Shown one piece after another: positions 12,004 to 23,357 of a stretch of DNA of 64,000 nt. The DNA comes from Antedon mediterranea (Eukaryota; Echinodermata; Crinoidea; Comatulida; Antedonidae). Positions within the stretch are counted from its first letter, which is position 1. Each line of letters opens with the position of its first letter. The stretch spans positions 37,715,304 through 37,779,303 of the forward strand of contig NC_092671.1 in the NCBI RefSeq assembly GCF_964355755.1, given 5' to 3'. The position numbers were made by a program, and so were the translations under genes. Under the pieces are notes generated by a model. It was not told the DNA's origin, did no database searches, and saw nothing but the letters and a program-made list of their open reading frames with translations.

Positions 12004-12431
12004 GTCCCTTAATAGGGATGTTTCCTGAATAGAATTAGCCATATAGTTCATTGACTTCATTCAGTTTAGGGGAAAGTGTCCATTAATAGGGGTGTCTCCA
12101 GTGGTGTAACATGGAGGTCTGAGGCCCATGGTTTAGGAACCCTCCAACGCTGTATACCTCGGGCGTTTTTAGAGTTTTTGACATATTTAATGCCTGTATT
12201 TACTCTGGGCACTGCTCAGGAACCTCATAAGCTCCAGGGCCCCTGGGTTTAGCCAGTGAGCACTCATAGCCTTTACTCCACTGGGGTCTCCTGGATGGAC
12301 GTTAGCCATAGTATATTGACTCTCAGTTGGTTTACGGGAGAGTGTCCCCTTAATAGGAGTGTCCACTTAATAGGAGTGTCCCCTTAATAGGAGTGTCCAC
12401 TTAATAGGAGTGTCCACTTAATAGGGTGTCT
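12004..12431. repeat. CTTAATAGGAGTGTCC tandem and degenerate repeat
   Basis: A 19-bp unit, GTGTCCACTTAATAGGA, repeats about five times at 12341-12431. Related degenerate words (CCTTAATAGGGATGTTTCC, CATTAATAGGGGTGTC) extend back to about 12004, together with a repeated GTTAGCCATAGTATATTGAC block. Confidence 0.75.
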
Positions 12432-13140
12432 CATAAATAGAAGTTGGTCATAGTATATTGTTTCCATTATGTTTACTGAAAATAGGGATTTTTCAAAATA
12501 GAGGTTAATGTTGTACTGCAATTTTACCACGATAGAAAAATAATTTATGACCGTTTTGATTTTAGTTTTCAAATTGAGATACAGTTATATTAAACGTGCT
12601 AATGTGTACACATTATGAAGGAGATGGTGTGATTTATTTACTTTCGAACATGAAGAGTGTATTGGTAATTAAGAGCAGGGCACTCAGCAGCAACACAACA
12701 TGATCTTTCAATTGGTATATGCTAATGCATGAATTAACATTAATTCCCAGGTGGGAGATCCAGATTAAGTTTAATGATTAGAGAGTATCTAGTGGAATAC
12801 AATTACTTTAAAATCTGAAGAGAAGGGGGCGGCTCCGTAGATTAAAATAGTACTGTGATCTAAGCAAACGTATTAATAGGCAATACCTATCATTTTTAGA
12901 GTTAAATGTAAATATGTTAAATTCTGTATACTAAAGGGTGAGCTCGCTTCGCTCGCTCCCCCTCTAGGAAGTGTAGACGATGGTTCTCGGAATGATAATG
13001 ACTCGGGACGTAAACAGTTTTAGAAGGACATTTTGGCCTGGACAATTTCGGTCGGTTACCATTATTTAAATGCTTTTGATATTCGAAAAAAAAAAAACGT
13101 CTTAGATGATTAATAGTGTTTTAGGCGTATAGTGTTTATT
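12432..13140. other. Spacer, nothing recognised
   Basis: A small GC-richer patch, GGTGAGCTCGCTTCGCTCGC near 12937, stands out but fits no feature I know. Confidence 0.4.
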
Positions 13141-13144
13141 GTAG

Positions 13145-13466
13145 ATAATAATAATAATAATAATACCACATTTATATAGCGCCCTTTTCATGAGTAATCA
13201 TGCTCAAAGGCGCTTTACAAGCATTATTACCCCAGTATTTGCTTTGGGATCAAACACGTATGGAAACATACTCCCATAATGCAGCCGGTAACCAGCGCAA
13301 AGTTGTGTCTAGATCTAACTGGGTACCCATTTATACACCTGGGTGGAGAGAGGCAACGTAAGTAAAGTATCTTGCCTACGGATACAAGCAATGCGGCGAG
13401 AGTTGGATTCGAACCTAGGTCTGACGATCGGTAGTCCAACGTCCAACGCACTGCGCCACACGCCCT
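13145..13466 (-). repeat. SINE-A copy 1, full length
   Basis: On the minus strand the head GCGTGTGGCGCAGTGCGTTG supplies an A-box-like element and GGTTCGAATCC a B-box, as in tRNA-derived SINEs. The body includes CTTGTATCCGTAGGCAAGAT. The 3' end is AAGCGCCTTTGAGCATGATT, then GGGCGCTATATAAATGTGGT and a TATTATTATT run. It is about 90% similar by eye to the copy at 21976. Confidence 0.9.
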
Positions 13467-14063
13467 TACACCTTAGATCTATGAAAAGTGGTAAAAAAGA
13501 ATAAAAAATGCTTGGTAAATTGTAGATAACAGTCCGAAGAAATCTACTAAAAATAGTATAATTGTGTTATAAATATAATACAATTTGTGTGTATAAATGT
13601 GGATGGGCGTATTAGATGTATTTGGGGTGGGGGGAGGGGTTGAGTAGCGAGATAATTATTTGAATTGATGTTTTATTGGGGAGGTGTTCCAGGTGTTTAT
13701 TCAAATAAATACCATCCTAATTGGTATAATTAATACATTATTCCGTGACACAGTGGCCTAAGAAGGAAGACGTTTTAGACGGCTTGCAACATGGGCAGCC
13801 AACACCTTACCGTGAACCCGGAAATTACTTCTACCGTGCGTAGAGTTAAAATTTACTGATTGAAATCAGAAAATTTCTTATAAAACCCTTTATAATATCT
13901 TCCAAAGATAGAAATATGGAACAATAACGTTTCGCGGTACATCTAAGATAGATAAGATAGGTATCCAAGGCGGAGATTTATACCAAAGTTTTTGCATTGT
14001 GCTCGCCTATGTCAGAATTAACCATAATTTATATAATAGATAATGATTTTTTTAAATTTTTTA

Positions 14064-14280
14064 TTTCATACACATCCAACAGCGAGCACTAACTCGCCAA
14101 TTACATGATGGATAAACTATTTATAATTTATCATGCTTATAAACTAATTTGAGGCTTAGAGAGTGGAGTTGAAAGAATTGCGAGTTACAACCCTGGCACT
14201 AGGTCAGGATTAAACCCGGACCCTGGGATTGGAAGGCAAGCATGTTAACCACCAAGCTACAGCTCCACTATCCACTCCAT
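14064..14280 (-). repeat. SINE-C copy 2, near complete
   Basis: On the minus strand it runs from GGAGCTGTAGCTTGGTGGTT through the B-box-like GGGTTTAATCCTGACC and body CTCTAAGCCTCAAATTAG to the tail GCGAGTTAGTGCTCGCTGTT. Only a single CACTAGGTCAGGATT unit is present, which marks the ancestral state of the expanded copy at 5299. Confidence 0.8.
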
Positions 14281-14982
14281 AATACTTAATAATACTAATG
14301 ATAATAATGTATAGGATATTGATAATTGCAATAACAAGAGAAGTCAAAGAGTTGCGACCTCCACCAGGGTTAGAAAGTAAAAACACAGCCAAAATCATGA
14401 TCCTGTCAAAAATTAAAAGGACGCTATGTTTGCATACCATGCATGGTCTGTGCGCAAAAATATATGCATCCATTTTTTTTATTTGACTGTTATAAAATAC
14501 TAAAAAACAACCAAAGGTTGTAATGAAGAGTTTACAATAATTCAGAACGCCAAAACAGTACATCAAACTAAACAATAAGAAGAAATAAAACAATAAAAAA
14601 ATATGTGCAATGCCTAAAACAGGCTGAGATTTACTCAAAAATTAGATTTAATTTGATTTTTAAAATTGCAATATCTGTATTGTAATTAGCTGATGAGAAT
14701 TTCTTCTCACCAATAGAAATGTTTAAAAAGGGAATACAACTTGAGTGTCAATTTAAAATTGGAGCTGTATTAGTGATGCCTTTCATGTCAGATTAAATGA
14801 ATCTGTATCAATATTACACATTAAAATCATAGGTCTAATATCATTTAGCTTAGGTCTCGCTTAAATACATTGTTAATAAACTACTCAATCATCTTTAATA
14901 TACCTACAGCATTCTGTATGACGTAGTACTGTTTAGTTTAGTTCATTTAGCAACATTAGCGGGTATCATTATTCTCTGTCAT

Positions 14983-15318
14983 TATCAGCAGTGTCTAAAA
15001 CTCTGTCTACACTATCAAACGTGCCCATATATGGATACGATGATGTCATATCATTACCATATTTGGGTTATCAGCAGTGTCTAAAGCTTTGTCTACACTA
15101 TCAAACTTTATGTGACAAAAAAATGTGATGTGCCCATATATGGATACGATGATGTCATATCACTACCATATTTGGGTTATCAGCAGTGTCTAAAGCTTTG
15201 TCTACACTATCAAACTTTATGTGACAAAACAATGTGATGTGCCCATATATGGATAGACATGATGTCATATCACTATAATATTTGTGCACTTTTTTTTTCA
15301 ACTAGTAGACAGAGCCTT
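14983..15318. mobile_element. MITE-1 copy 4 with triplicated flank and left half
   Basis: The block TATCAGCAGTGTCTAAA, which is flanking DNA, plus the left half of the MITE occurs three times (about 14983, 15068 and 15178). Only the third unit continues to the right end, ACTAGTAGACAGAGCCTTA. The first unit lacks the TTTATGTGACAAAAAAATGT segment. Confidence 0.85.
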
Positions 15319-15847
15319 ATGATTAAAAATAACTGATGTAATGAACTGGTATATTCAGGTTAACATTATGTAATGACAAGGTATGGCTAACTAATAGGAT
15401 ATATTATATGAAAGGTTGTCATACTTTATACATGATATTTAATCTTGGCTTTTATGTACACTGAATGTTAATGGTTTATGTATTAATGCATACAACATAT
15501 TATGTTTTCTGATTTTATAGAAACGTAGAGTTGTTTATTTATAGCGCATTTAATCCAGTGTGCTTTTTCCTGTCAAATTTTTGTATCAGCTAAATTTTCT
15601 AAGTCTATTACGTGCCTAGCTTGCCTGGATAAACTGACAAATGCCATATTTCTCCTCGAAGAGCGAGATATACTCGAAAGTAGAAAATTCATTGAACACC
15701 CCTCTCTCTCAATGGTACAGTCCACAAACAAACAAACAAACAAACAAACTTGTACTGAAATGGAATGGAAGGTGCAGAGGGACTGGAACATTATGTATAA
15801 TGTAATGTGCACATCATCAGTACAACATGAGACACTCATTTTCCATT

Positions 15848-15996
15848 AAGCTCTGTCTACACTAAACTAGTTTGACAAAAAAGGTGTGATGTGCCCAAAT
15901 ACGGTAGTGATCATATGACCAAATATGATAGTGATATGACATCATCATGTCCATATATGGGCACATCACATTTTTGTATAGTGAAGACAGAGCTTA
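15848..15996. mobile_element. MITE-1 copy 5, complete
   Basis: Runs AAGCTCTGTCTACACTAAAC to GTGAAGACAGAGCTTAA, two core units. The right-arm copy of TTTGATAG has been lost. Confidence 0.8.
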
Positions 15997-17156
15997 AGAC
16001 AATTATACACTATGTTGGAAGGCTTCTATGTCTACCATTTATCCAACAAGCAGCAGATCAACAGAATACTTTCAGTTAACAAAATATTTTGATAAAGACA
16101 TGTTTTTTCTTATAAATGGATTTAGTGAATTGGAATGATTGATAATAAAGAAATATTAAACTTTCTATTGAACCATAAACTGTTTTGCTTTACAGCAAAA
16201 TGGAACAAATATTCTTAAAATGTCTTTATAATATAAACTTAGTAATAGTGGAAGGATTCATACAAAAGTATTGTACATTACAAATATCATGACAAAAGGA
16301 CTTTTTCAAGAAACAACCATTACAAGCATTTATTGTCTTTTAAATATTTTTGTAACAAAATAAAAAATTAAATAATTTTTAAAAACTTCAACATCTTTGG
16401 GTCATCATAAAAGTATGAACAACTAAAAGTGTTTATACTCAATTTGTTAGTTTTACATAAAATAACTCACTTTTTTACCTTGTTCAAACTTAAAGAACAA
16501 TACAAACAATTTTTTTTTTATTTAGAACACAAATTTAATTTAATTAAATCGTTGAGGTACTGTATACATTCCAGATTGAATATATCTGTACAAGGCACAT
16601 CCAGCCATCACGTCCTAGCCCTAATCATCCTCACCTCCTCTCTTTCAAAAAAGCCTGGATTTTCCCCTGTTATATGTGATCTAAGCCCCCTCTTCTCGCT
16701 TACAGGCTAATAATACACACGGCCTACATATAATAGCAATTAATAGCAATTAAGAGCATCAGAAGTTTCAAAAGAGAGACTATCTTTACTATTGTACATA
16801 TATATCTTAATTTTCATACTCGATACCTTGAAATGATGTTAAAAATAACAACATAGGATTACCAATGCATTCAAGATAGGCTGATGCTGCTTTAAAATAT
16901 TGCATTGAAATAAGAAGATTTATTTCTAGATTAATATGAATAAATCATTTCATCTATATTTAATTGTACACAGATTACGCTTTTCTGTTTTTAATTATCT
17001 TCTGACATAATAAATGGTACGAACCTTTTAAAGGCCAACTCAAGGCAAACAATTGTTGTCATTGTTCATGTGTTGTAGTTAAAAAATGTATATTCAGGCT
17101 TCGTCAGCTATGTTTCAAGGTGTTTGGTATCTTGTAAGGATAACAAAGTGAAAGTG
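15997..17156. other. AT-rich spacer, nothing recognised
   Basis: The open frames at 15891-16079 and 16429-16710 have no recognisable domain. The first overlaps MITE-1. Confidence 0.4.
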
Positions 17157-17412
17157 ATTGTAGGGATGAGTGATCAACGGAAAAGGGAGGGGGAATAAGG
17201 GGATCAGATTAGATAGAATGTGGACATTTGAGGATAAGAGGGAATGAGGAAGGGGGCATGCAGTTATTGGATGAGATTAAAAGAAGAAGGTTGTGGGAAT
17301 GAGGGAATTAAGATTAAGAGGGAGAGGATTGTGTGGATGAGGGGATCAGATTAAATGATGAGGTCGTGGGAATGAGGGGAATAAGAGGGAGAGGATTATG
17401 GGGATAAGAGGA
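17157..17412. repeat. Purine-rich, degenerate GGGAATGAGGG repeat tract
   Basis: This is a strongly strand-asymmetric G/A stretch. Recurring words are GGGGATCAGATTA, GGGAATGAGGG and AAGAGGGAGAGGATT, a decayed tandem array. Confidence 0.75.
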
Positions 17413-17513
17413 CAAGTTGAATAATTTGTAATTTATGAGATGAGATTTCAAAAGTTCAAAATTTGTTTTATTATAAATTACTTTGTGACTAAAAATTATT
17501 GCAATGTTTGTGA

Positions 17514-17576
17514 TTATTTTGTACTGGGCAACCTCTTCAGTCAAAGACTGGTCTCCTAGAGGGCCCAGTAATTGTG
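17514..17576 (-). repeat. LINE-type 3' tail fragment
   Basis: On the minus strand GGGCCCTCTAGGAGACCAGT and GACTGAAGAGGTTGCCCAGT match the tail of SINE-B copy 1 near 6590, so both probably end with the same retrotransposon tail. Confidence 0.55.
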
Positions 17577-18182
17577 GTATGTCAAAACATGTTGACAATA
17601 AAAGTAGCAAACACCATAATTTTATCATACAAAACAAAACAAATAAAAAAATGTTTAAAATCATAGCACGTTAAATTACATAACTTAAAATAGAATTCAT
17701 TGGTATTCAAGCTGAACTTTCATTATATTTTAAATTGTCATTTTCAATAGCCTTCTCAAACTTAATACCTTTTGAGCGTTTGGGATTAAAATGAAGATAT
17801 ATTAATTACAGTATTCCCTAAAGTAAGCAAGTTTAAAATTTATCATCTGTATCTTAATTGTGACAAGTGGTCTTGTTACAATTAGTACTGTGTAATCAAT
17901 TAGTACAAAATTGTTGATAAATATAAAGTTGTAATTTAATATACTTAATACCTCGTACATAATACAGTTTTAATGCAAGTACGGATAATGTTGATTACAT
18001 TGACTCAATTTGATATGATAGTTGACCCTTACACACTCAACTCATCTAATACCGGACTCTCTGAAAAACAATACTGTATAAGGTTTAATAATATTAATTG
18101 GTGGTCCATCTCTCCCATCTCACCAAAACCTTTTTATGAAACAATCAGGTTAATTCTATAATAAGTCACAATGTTGGGTGGA

Positions 18183-18350
18183 TTAAAGATGTATTGTCCC
18201 CCAAAAACATGAAAAAATAAAGATTAATTAAATCAGACTTTGAATATGTTATTAATATGTTTTAATAAAGTTAATCACTTCCGTAGGAAAAAAAGGGGGG
18301 AAAAATGTTCTTTCACAAAATAAATGGTTAAATTCGACCAAAAACCAATA
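18183..18350 (+). mobile_element. MITE-2 copy, left half
   Basis: Starts TTAAAGATGTATTGTCCCCC and continues through AATCAGACTTTGAATATG to ACCAAAAACCAATAAG. The right end is missing. Confidence 0.75.
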
Positions 18351-18823
18351 AGTTTATCTGATGTATTTTCACATTTAATTTGTATTTTTTTATCTAATAT
18401 ATATTTCCCTTTTTTTCTTTCATATTTTTTATCTGTGTCTTTAATAGGTAAGTTATGCTTTTGTTATTTGACAGTATCAAACAAATATGAAATGTAATTT
18501 TGATTGCTTTCATTTCTTGACCTTACGACAGTCTGGTGTTAACTTTATATTCATAAATTTGACCCTGTGCATAAATAAATAAAATATATCAAGGTATAAA
18601 TTCAATTATCTCTAAAAATAAACATTTATACTTTACAAGGAAAATATTCTACTGCACTGAAATACACTACAGTACTTAATTATGAATGTTGTATATTATA
18701 TTTGACATTCAAGTATGTTTGTAAGATCTAGATTTAAATGCTTAGTTTGTAGCAATTAAACATGGTATTACTGAAAAATAGTCATATTAAGCTTGTCACC
18801 ATATTCGCAGCTGTAACTTTTAC

Positions 18824-19025
18824 GATGAACTCCGGTGAGTTAGTACGCAAAATGAACTCCGGTGAGTTAGCATGCAAAATCAGCTCCGTTGAGTTAGTAC
18901 TCCAAAATGAGCTCCTGTGAGTTAGTACGCAAAATTAGCTCTGGTGAGTTGGTACACAAAATGAGCTCCTTTCAGATGGTCAGTCAGTATGGAAAATTAC
19001 GTCCAGTCAGTTTAGTACGCAAAAT
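18824..19025. repeat. About 32-bp minisatellite
   Basis: About six units of ATGAACTCCGGTGAGTTAGT plus ACGCAAA, increasingly diverged toward the right. Each unit carries a donor-like GGTGAGTTA, which is why it can look like exon ends. Confidence 0.85.
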
Positions 19026-19775
19026 ATTGCTACTTTTGATTTTTTAACAAAAACAGAAATTATTATTGTTTGTTTATGTTGAAAAATGAGATGAATATGA
19101 TAGCTCTGTCATAGTCTGCCTGAAGTTAAAAGGTAAAGAATTTTCCGATGCTGAATTAAAGCGTACAATTTGCGTTATTGATCAAAGAGAACGAGAAACG
19201 AATGAATATTTAAATATATACCGTACATAATATATGGATATGTACTAAAAAATTAAACAATTTTGTATCCATTATAAGCTTTCTCAAATATTAATGCTTG
19301 CCATAGTAACGCTGACCATTAGATAACTTTATGATAAATTTTTTTTTTTTTATGAAATTTTAATTTTATCAATTATGTTAAGATGTGATTAAAAGATAGA
19401 TAGGTGTTTTTTTAATAATATATTGGATGAGCTTAAAATATATTATTTTTTTTATTATGTTTGTAAGCTGCTTTAGTTACAGTGACCGTTATGATTGAAT
19501 TGTGTTAATTTATTTATATTTTTTGTTAATCATATTTTAATCTTATTAACTTTACTTGTTTCCAATTATTAAAAGATGTTATTGAAGTATATCTTTTTGA
19601 ATATTGGATGCGATTTATAAAGGATATATCTATAACAAAACAAGTTAGCAATCGTAGGTGTTCTGAGTTAGAATTCACTGGTCTTAATTTTGCAATTTTT
19701 AAATGTTTATATCTTTGTATATCTTTATTGTTTATATTATGTGTTCAAGTGCAGTATATGGAGAGGGGTGCAGGT

Positions 19776-20569
19776 CAAGTTGGCCCTAAACCGTCTCGGC
19801 CAAAGTCAAGTCGGCCCCACGTCAAGTCGGCCCCAAGTCAACTCGGCCTCAAGTCAACTCGGCCTCACGTCAACTCGGCCAAAAACTAATCGGTCAACTC
19901 GGCGACAATAAAGTATGGAACGCAAAAAGTGCTTAATATTATTATGATTCTTACTATCCACGCTTTAAAAAAATAAAGAAATAAAAAAAATAATATAATT
20001 AAATAATATATAAAAAAATGAACTCATTGCCGATATGAATATAAGTACCCGCGTGTTACAAAAACATGTGCAGGTACCGCATTTTAGTAAATCGAAGACG
20101 GAGGCCTACGTTCCACCATTTGGCCATAGAAAAAAAAGGGGAATCCCCCGGTCAGTGAAAACATGTAGCAGTTGTAGATATTGAAAAAGCTGCCAAAGGC
20201 GCAGCTACGAATTGTTTTCAATTGTGCAATTTGAAATTTTATTAAACGTAAATAAAGGAAAGTTGGTGAAATCATTCCTATTTTTTTTGCTAAATATATT
20301 ATTGTCTAAATATTAATATTCATTAAAAGTCAGAATTATTTATAGTTAAAAAAATGTATTGTTAAGAAATATTATTTTATCAATCCCCTTCATTTGCACT
20401 TTTTGCGTTCCATACTTTAACGGGGCCGAGTTGACCGATTATTTTTTGGCCGAGTTGACGTGAGGCCGAGTTGACTTGGGGCCGACTTGACTTGGGGCCG
20501 ACTTGACTTGGGGCCGACTTGACTTGGGGGCCTACTTGAATTTGGCCGAGACGGTTTAGGGCCAACTTG
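19776..20569. mobile_element. Foldback element with minisatellite arms
   Basis: The left arm (19776-19932) starts CAAGTTGGCCCTAAACCGTC, contains repeated CAAGTCGGCCC and CAACTCGGCCT words, and ends GTATGGAACGCAAAAAGTGC. The right arm (20396-20569) is its reverse complement, from GCACTTTTTGCGTTCCATAC to GACGGTTTAGGGCCAACTTG. The arms contain different numbers of the 11-12 bp unit. The roughly 460-bp middle is AT-rich and has no recognisable gene. Confidence 0.85.
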
Positions 20570-20579
20570 GATCGAAATC

Positions 20580-20695
20580 ATGGAGAGCCATCTTGATAGT
20601 GCTTTGCACTCATGGCAATCCCCAGGGTGCTGCACCGCTGTCTTGTTATGTATTTTTGTGCCTGAAAATTGAATAAAATAAAAATAAAATTTAAA
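20580..20695 (+). repeat. Possible LINE 3' end next to the foldback element
   Basis: CTTGTTATGTATTTTTGTGC followed by TGAATAAAATAAAAATAAAA has the look of a retrotransposon 3' end. No homologous copy elsewhere in the window confirms it. Confidence 0.35.
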
Positions 20696-21478
20696 GACTA
20701 ATACTAGGTAATAAAAAAAGTCCTTCAAATATGAATACAAATTTAATTTTTTTATTTTATTTATAGATTTATATATGCAACTACCAGTCACTTTTTTTAT
20801 AACGTACTATAAAAACGATTGTGTCTATATAACCTTGACGTTTGTCATCATCACGATTTTCTTTATTATTGTTCTTAATAGAAGTGTCATTTGAATTTGC
20901 CGTGTGTAGCCGAAATGTGATTTACGAAGCTTAAAAATAATATTTTCACATTTATTCCAGTTACAATTTGTTTTTATTAAGTTATTTTTAAATTTACTCT
21001 AATCTGAATTTTTTGTAAGAAAACCACATTTTCGATCTTTTAATATAGTATCATGTTTTGTAATTTTTAAGATAATGGTTTTTATGAGAGAGATGTATGT
21101 TTTTATAGATATTAGAACAGTATATAGCATAAACAATGTAATTTAAAAAGTATAAAAGTTGAGGTGTGGCCCAATGATGTTACTTTTTTATTATCATCAT
21201 GCATATTGATGTTATCTTGTTCTACTGGTAGTAGTGGATTATGCCTTAATGAAACAGCAGTATTTGAATTTATTTTTAAGAAGTTACACATGATAGATGG
21301 CAGTATTTACTTTCAATTGAGACTTTAGTTTTCTGTTTTGTGATATCAAAAATTAAATCAACTACCCCCTCTATTGCCAGTATAAGTTGAAATAGGACAA
21401 CAATTTCTGATGGTACAGTATTTGATTTTTAACATGTCAATGTTTGCTTATGGTTATCCTTGGCAATTTGCCTAAATA

Positions 21479-21480
21479 TA

Positions 21481-21513
<33 letters not shown>
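21479..21513. repeat. Poly(A) homopolymer run
   Basis: An uninterrupted A run of about 30 bases after TATATAT. It may be the tail of an unrecognised retroposed sequence. Confidence 0.8.
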
Positions 21514-21515
<2 letters not shown>

Positions 21516-21772
21516 ACACTCCTGTTTTGACCGAGAGACTCTCGTATTTTGGACTCATCTCCCGGCCTAATATTGTATTTGCGATTTTCCATGTTTTCTC
21601 CCGGATTTCTGAATTTTTAGGTTTATGTGTTGTATTCTGCAAGAAAAAGCTTATACACAAGCAAATTTAGAATCAGAATCACTCTTACTTTATAAGTAAA
21701 AAAATGTATCTGAAGTTACATTTCACGGAGCGGAAGGCAGCGCCTATTCATTCTTTATATGAATTACCATTA

Positions 21773-22388
21773 TTTAACAGCGCCATCTTCTGTTCCATTA
21801 TTTGAGCGGAGTGCTCAAGTGAGACTAGCCAAACACTGCTTGTTGCTAGTGTTAGATGTCTTTACGTCCCATCATTTAACAGCGCCATCTTCTGTTCTAT
21901 TGTTTGAGCATATAGTGCTCAAGTGAGACTAGCCAAACATAATCTTGTTGCTACTGTTAAATATCTTTACGTCCTGCGTGTGGCGCAGTGTGTTGGACGT
22001 TGGACTACCGATCGTCAGACCTAGGTTTGAATCCAACTCTTGCCGCACTGCTTGTATCCGTAGGCAAGATACTTTACTTACGTTGCCTCTCTCCACCCAG
22101 ATGTATAAATGGGTACCCAGTTAGATCTAGACACAACTTTGCGCTGGTTACCGGCTGCATTATGGGAGTATGTTTCCATACGTGTTTGATCCCAAAAAAT
22201 ACTGGGGTAATAATCCTTGTAAAGCGCCTTTGAGCATGATTACTCATGAAAAGGGCGCTATATAAATGTGGTATTATTATTATTATCTAACAGCGCCATC
22301 TTCCGTTCCATTATTTGAACGTAGTGCTCAAGTAAGACTAGCCAAACATAATCTTGTTGCTAGTATTAATGTCTTAACATCCTATTAT
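21773..22388. repeat. About 102-bp tandem repeat, three units, split by a SINE
   Basis: Units start with TAACAGCGCCATCTTCTGTT at 21773, 21875 and about 22285. Each continues through GTGCTCAAGTGAGACTAGCC and CTTGTTGCTA to a CTTTACGTCC-like end. The second and third units are separated by the SINE-A copy at 21976-22284, so the array predates the insertion. Confidence 0.85.
21976..22284 (+). repeat. SINE-A copy 2, full length, inside a tandem repeat
   Basis: The head GCGTGTGGCGCAGTGTGTTG and B-box-like GGTTTGAATCC (one change from consensus) lead into GTGGTATTATTATTATTAT at the 3' end. The long frame across it also appears in the 13-kb copy on the opposite strand, so it belongs to the SINE and is not a gene. 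Confidence 0.9.
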
Positions 22389-22737
22389 GTTTGAAACGCA
22401 TACAAAGTCATGTCATGTAACGTGGACCATATCAACCAATCAAAGGATGTTTCATAATGCTGCCAGCCAATTTATATGCACAGGGATGGTAATTATAAAA
22501 CAGAGTACTTGAATAAATGAATGCATTAAAGAACATTAGCTGTGTACTGCAGAGATTGATTGAAAATTGATTGATTAGTTTCTGATTGATTCTTGACTTG
22601 GTGAATGTGTAATGAATAGAAAGATATCCTTAGAAGGGGTATCATCTCAGCTATATAGTCTAAGTAAATAGTCTAGCGGCGAAATTTAAAATTAGGAGGT
22701 AGGGATTATATTTGGATTGCATTAAAAATGGAATATA

Positions 22738-23010
22738 CCAAAGATATATTGTCCCCCAAAATCATGAAAAATAAAGGTTTTTAAGATCAGACTTTTAATA
22801 GCCCATGTTAGTTATTCATTTCCATGAAAAAAAAACTAAGAAAACTTATAAAAAACCATTGGCTGGCAGACAATTTTACCTTTTTTTTTGCTTTAAATTT
22901 TGTAAATAAATTTTGTTTAGATCCATTTTTTGGTCAAAGTGGATAACTATTATGTGACATTAAAATGGTATATTCAACAACAAAAAATATAAAAAATTAA
23001 TTTTCAGTCA
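22738..23010 (+). mobile_element. MITE-2 copy, right end lost
   Basis: Starts AAAGATATATTGTCCCCCAA and includes TGGCTGGCAGACAATTTTAC and CTATTATGTGACATTAAAAT. It ends in TTTTCAG without the GGGGGACAATACATC terminus. Confidence 0.75.
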
Positions 23011-23085
23011 TTGAATTTCCAAACAAGCCAAGAAAAGGGAGATATACTTTGTTTTGTTGGAAAAAGCAACTCATCGATCTCTAAT

Positions 23086-23357
23086 ACAACTCGTATCTGC
23101 CTTAAAACAACTCGTATCTGCCTTTAAAACAACTTATATCTGCCTTTAAAACAACTCGTATCTGCCTCTAAAACAACGTATATCTGCCTTTAAAACAATT
23201 CATATCTGCCTCTAAAACAACTCGTATCTACCTTTAAAACAACTCGTATCTGCCTTTAAAACAACTCGTATCTGCCTTTAAAACAACTCGTATCTGGCTC
23301 TAAAAAAAAAACTTGTACCTGCCTTTAAAACAACTCATATCTGCCCTTAAAACAACA
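23086..23357. repeat. 22-bp minisatellite, about 12 units
   Basis: The unit starts ACAACTCGTATCTGCCTTTA. There are no unique spacers between units, so this is not a CRISPR-type array. Confidence 0.9.

Noticed and set aside
17115-17138. MFQGVWYL frame ending at GTAAGG in phase 0
   Set aside because: Eight hydrophobic codons with no other support; likely chance.
21976-22040. Possible tRNA gene (A and B boxes)
   Set aside because: It is followed by a SINE body and tail, and the region cannot form a proper cloverleaf. The same applies to the heads at 26735, 29800-30181 and 41525-41870.
13227-22233. Conserved 74-81-codon ORF at 13227 (minus) and 21988 (plus)
   Set aside because: The conservation is that of SINE-A copies, and the frame lies across the tRNA-like head and body.
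23086-23357. CRISPR-like regular repeats
   Set aside because: The 22-bp units are directly adjacent with no spacers, and the DNA is eukaryotic.
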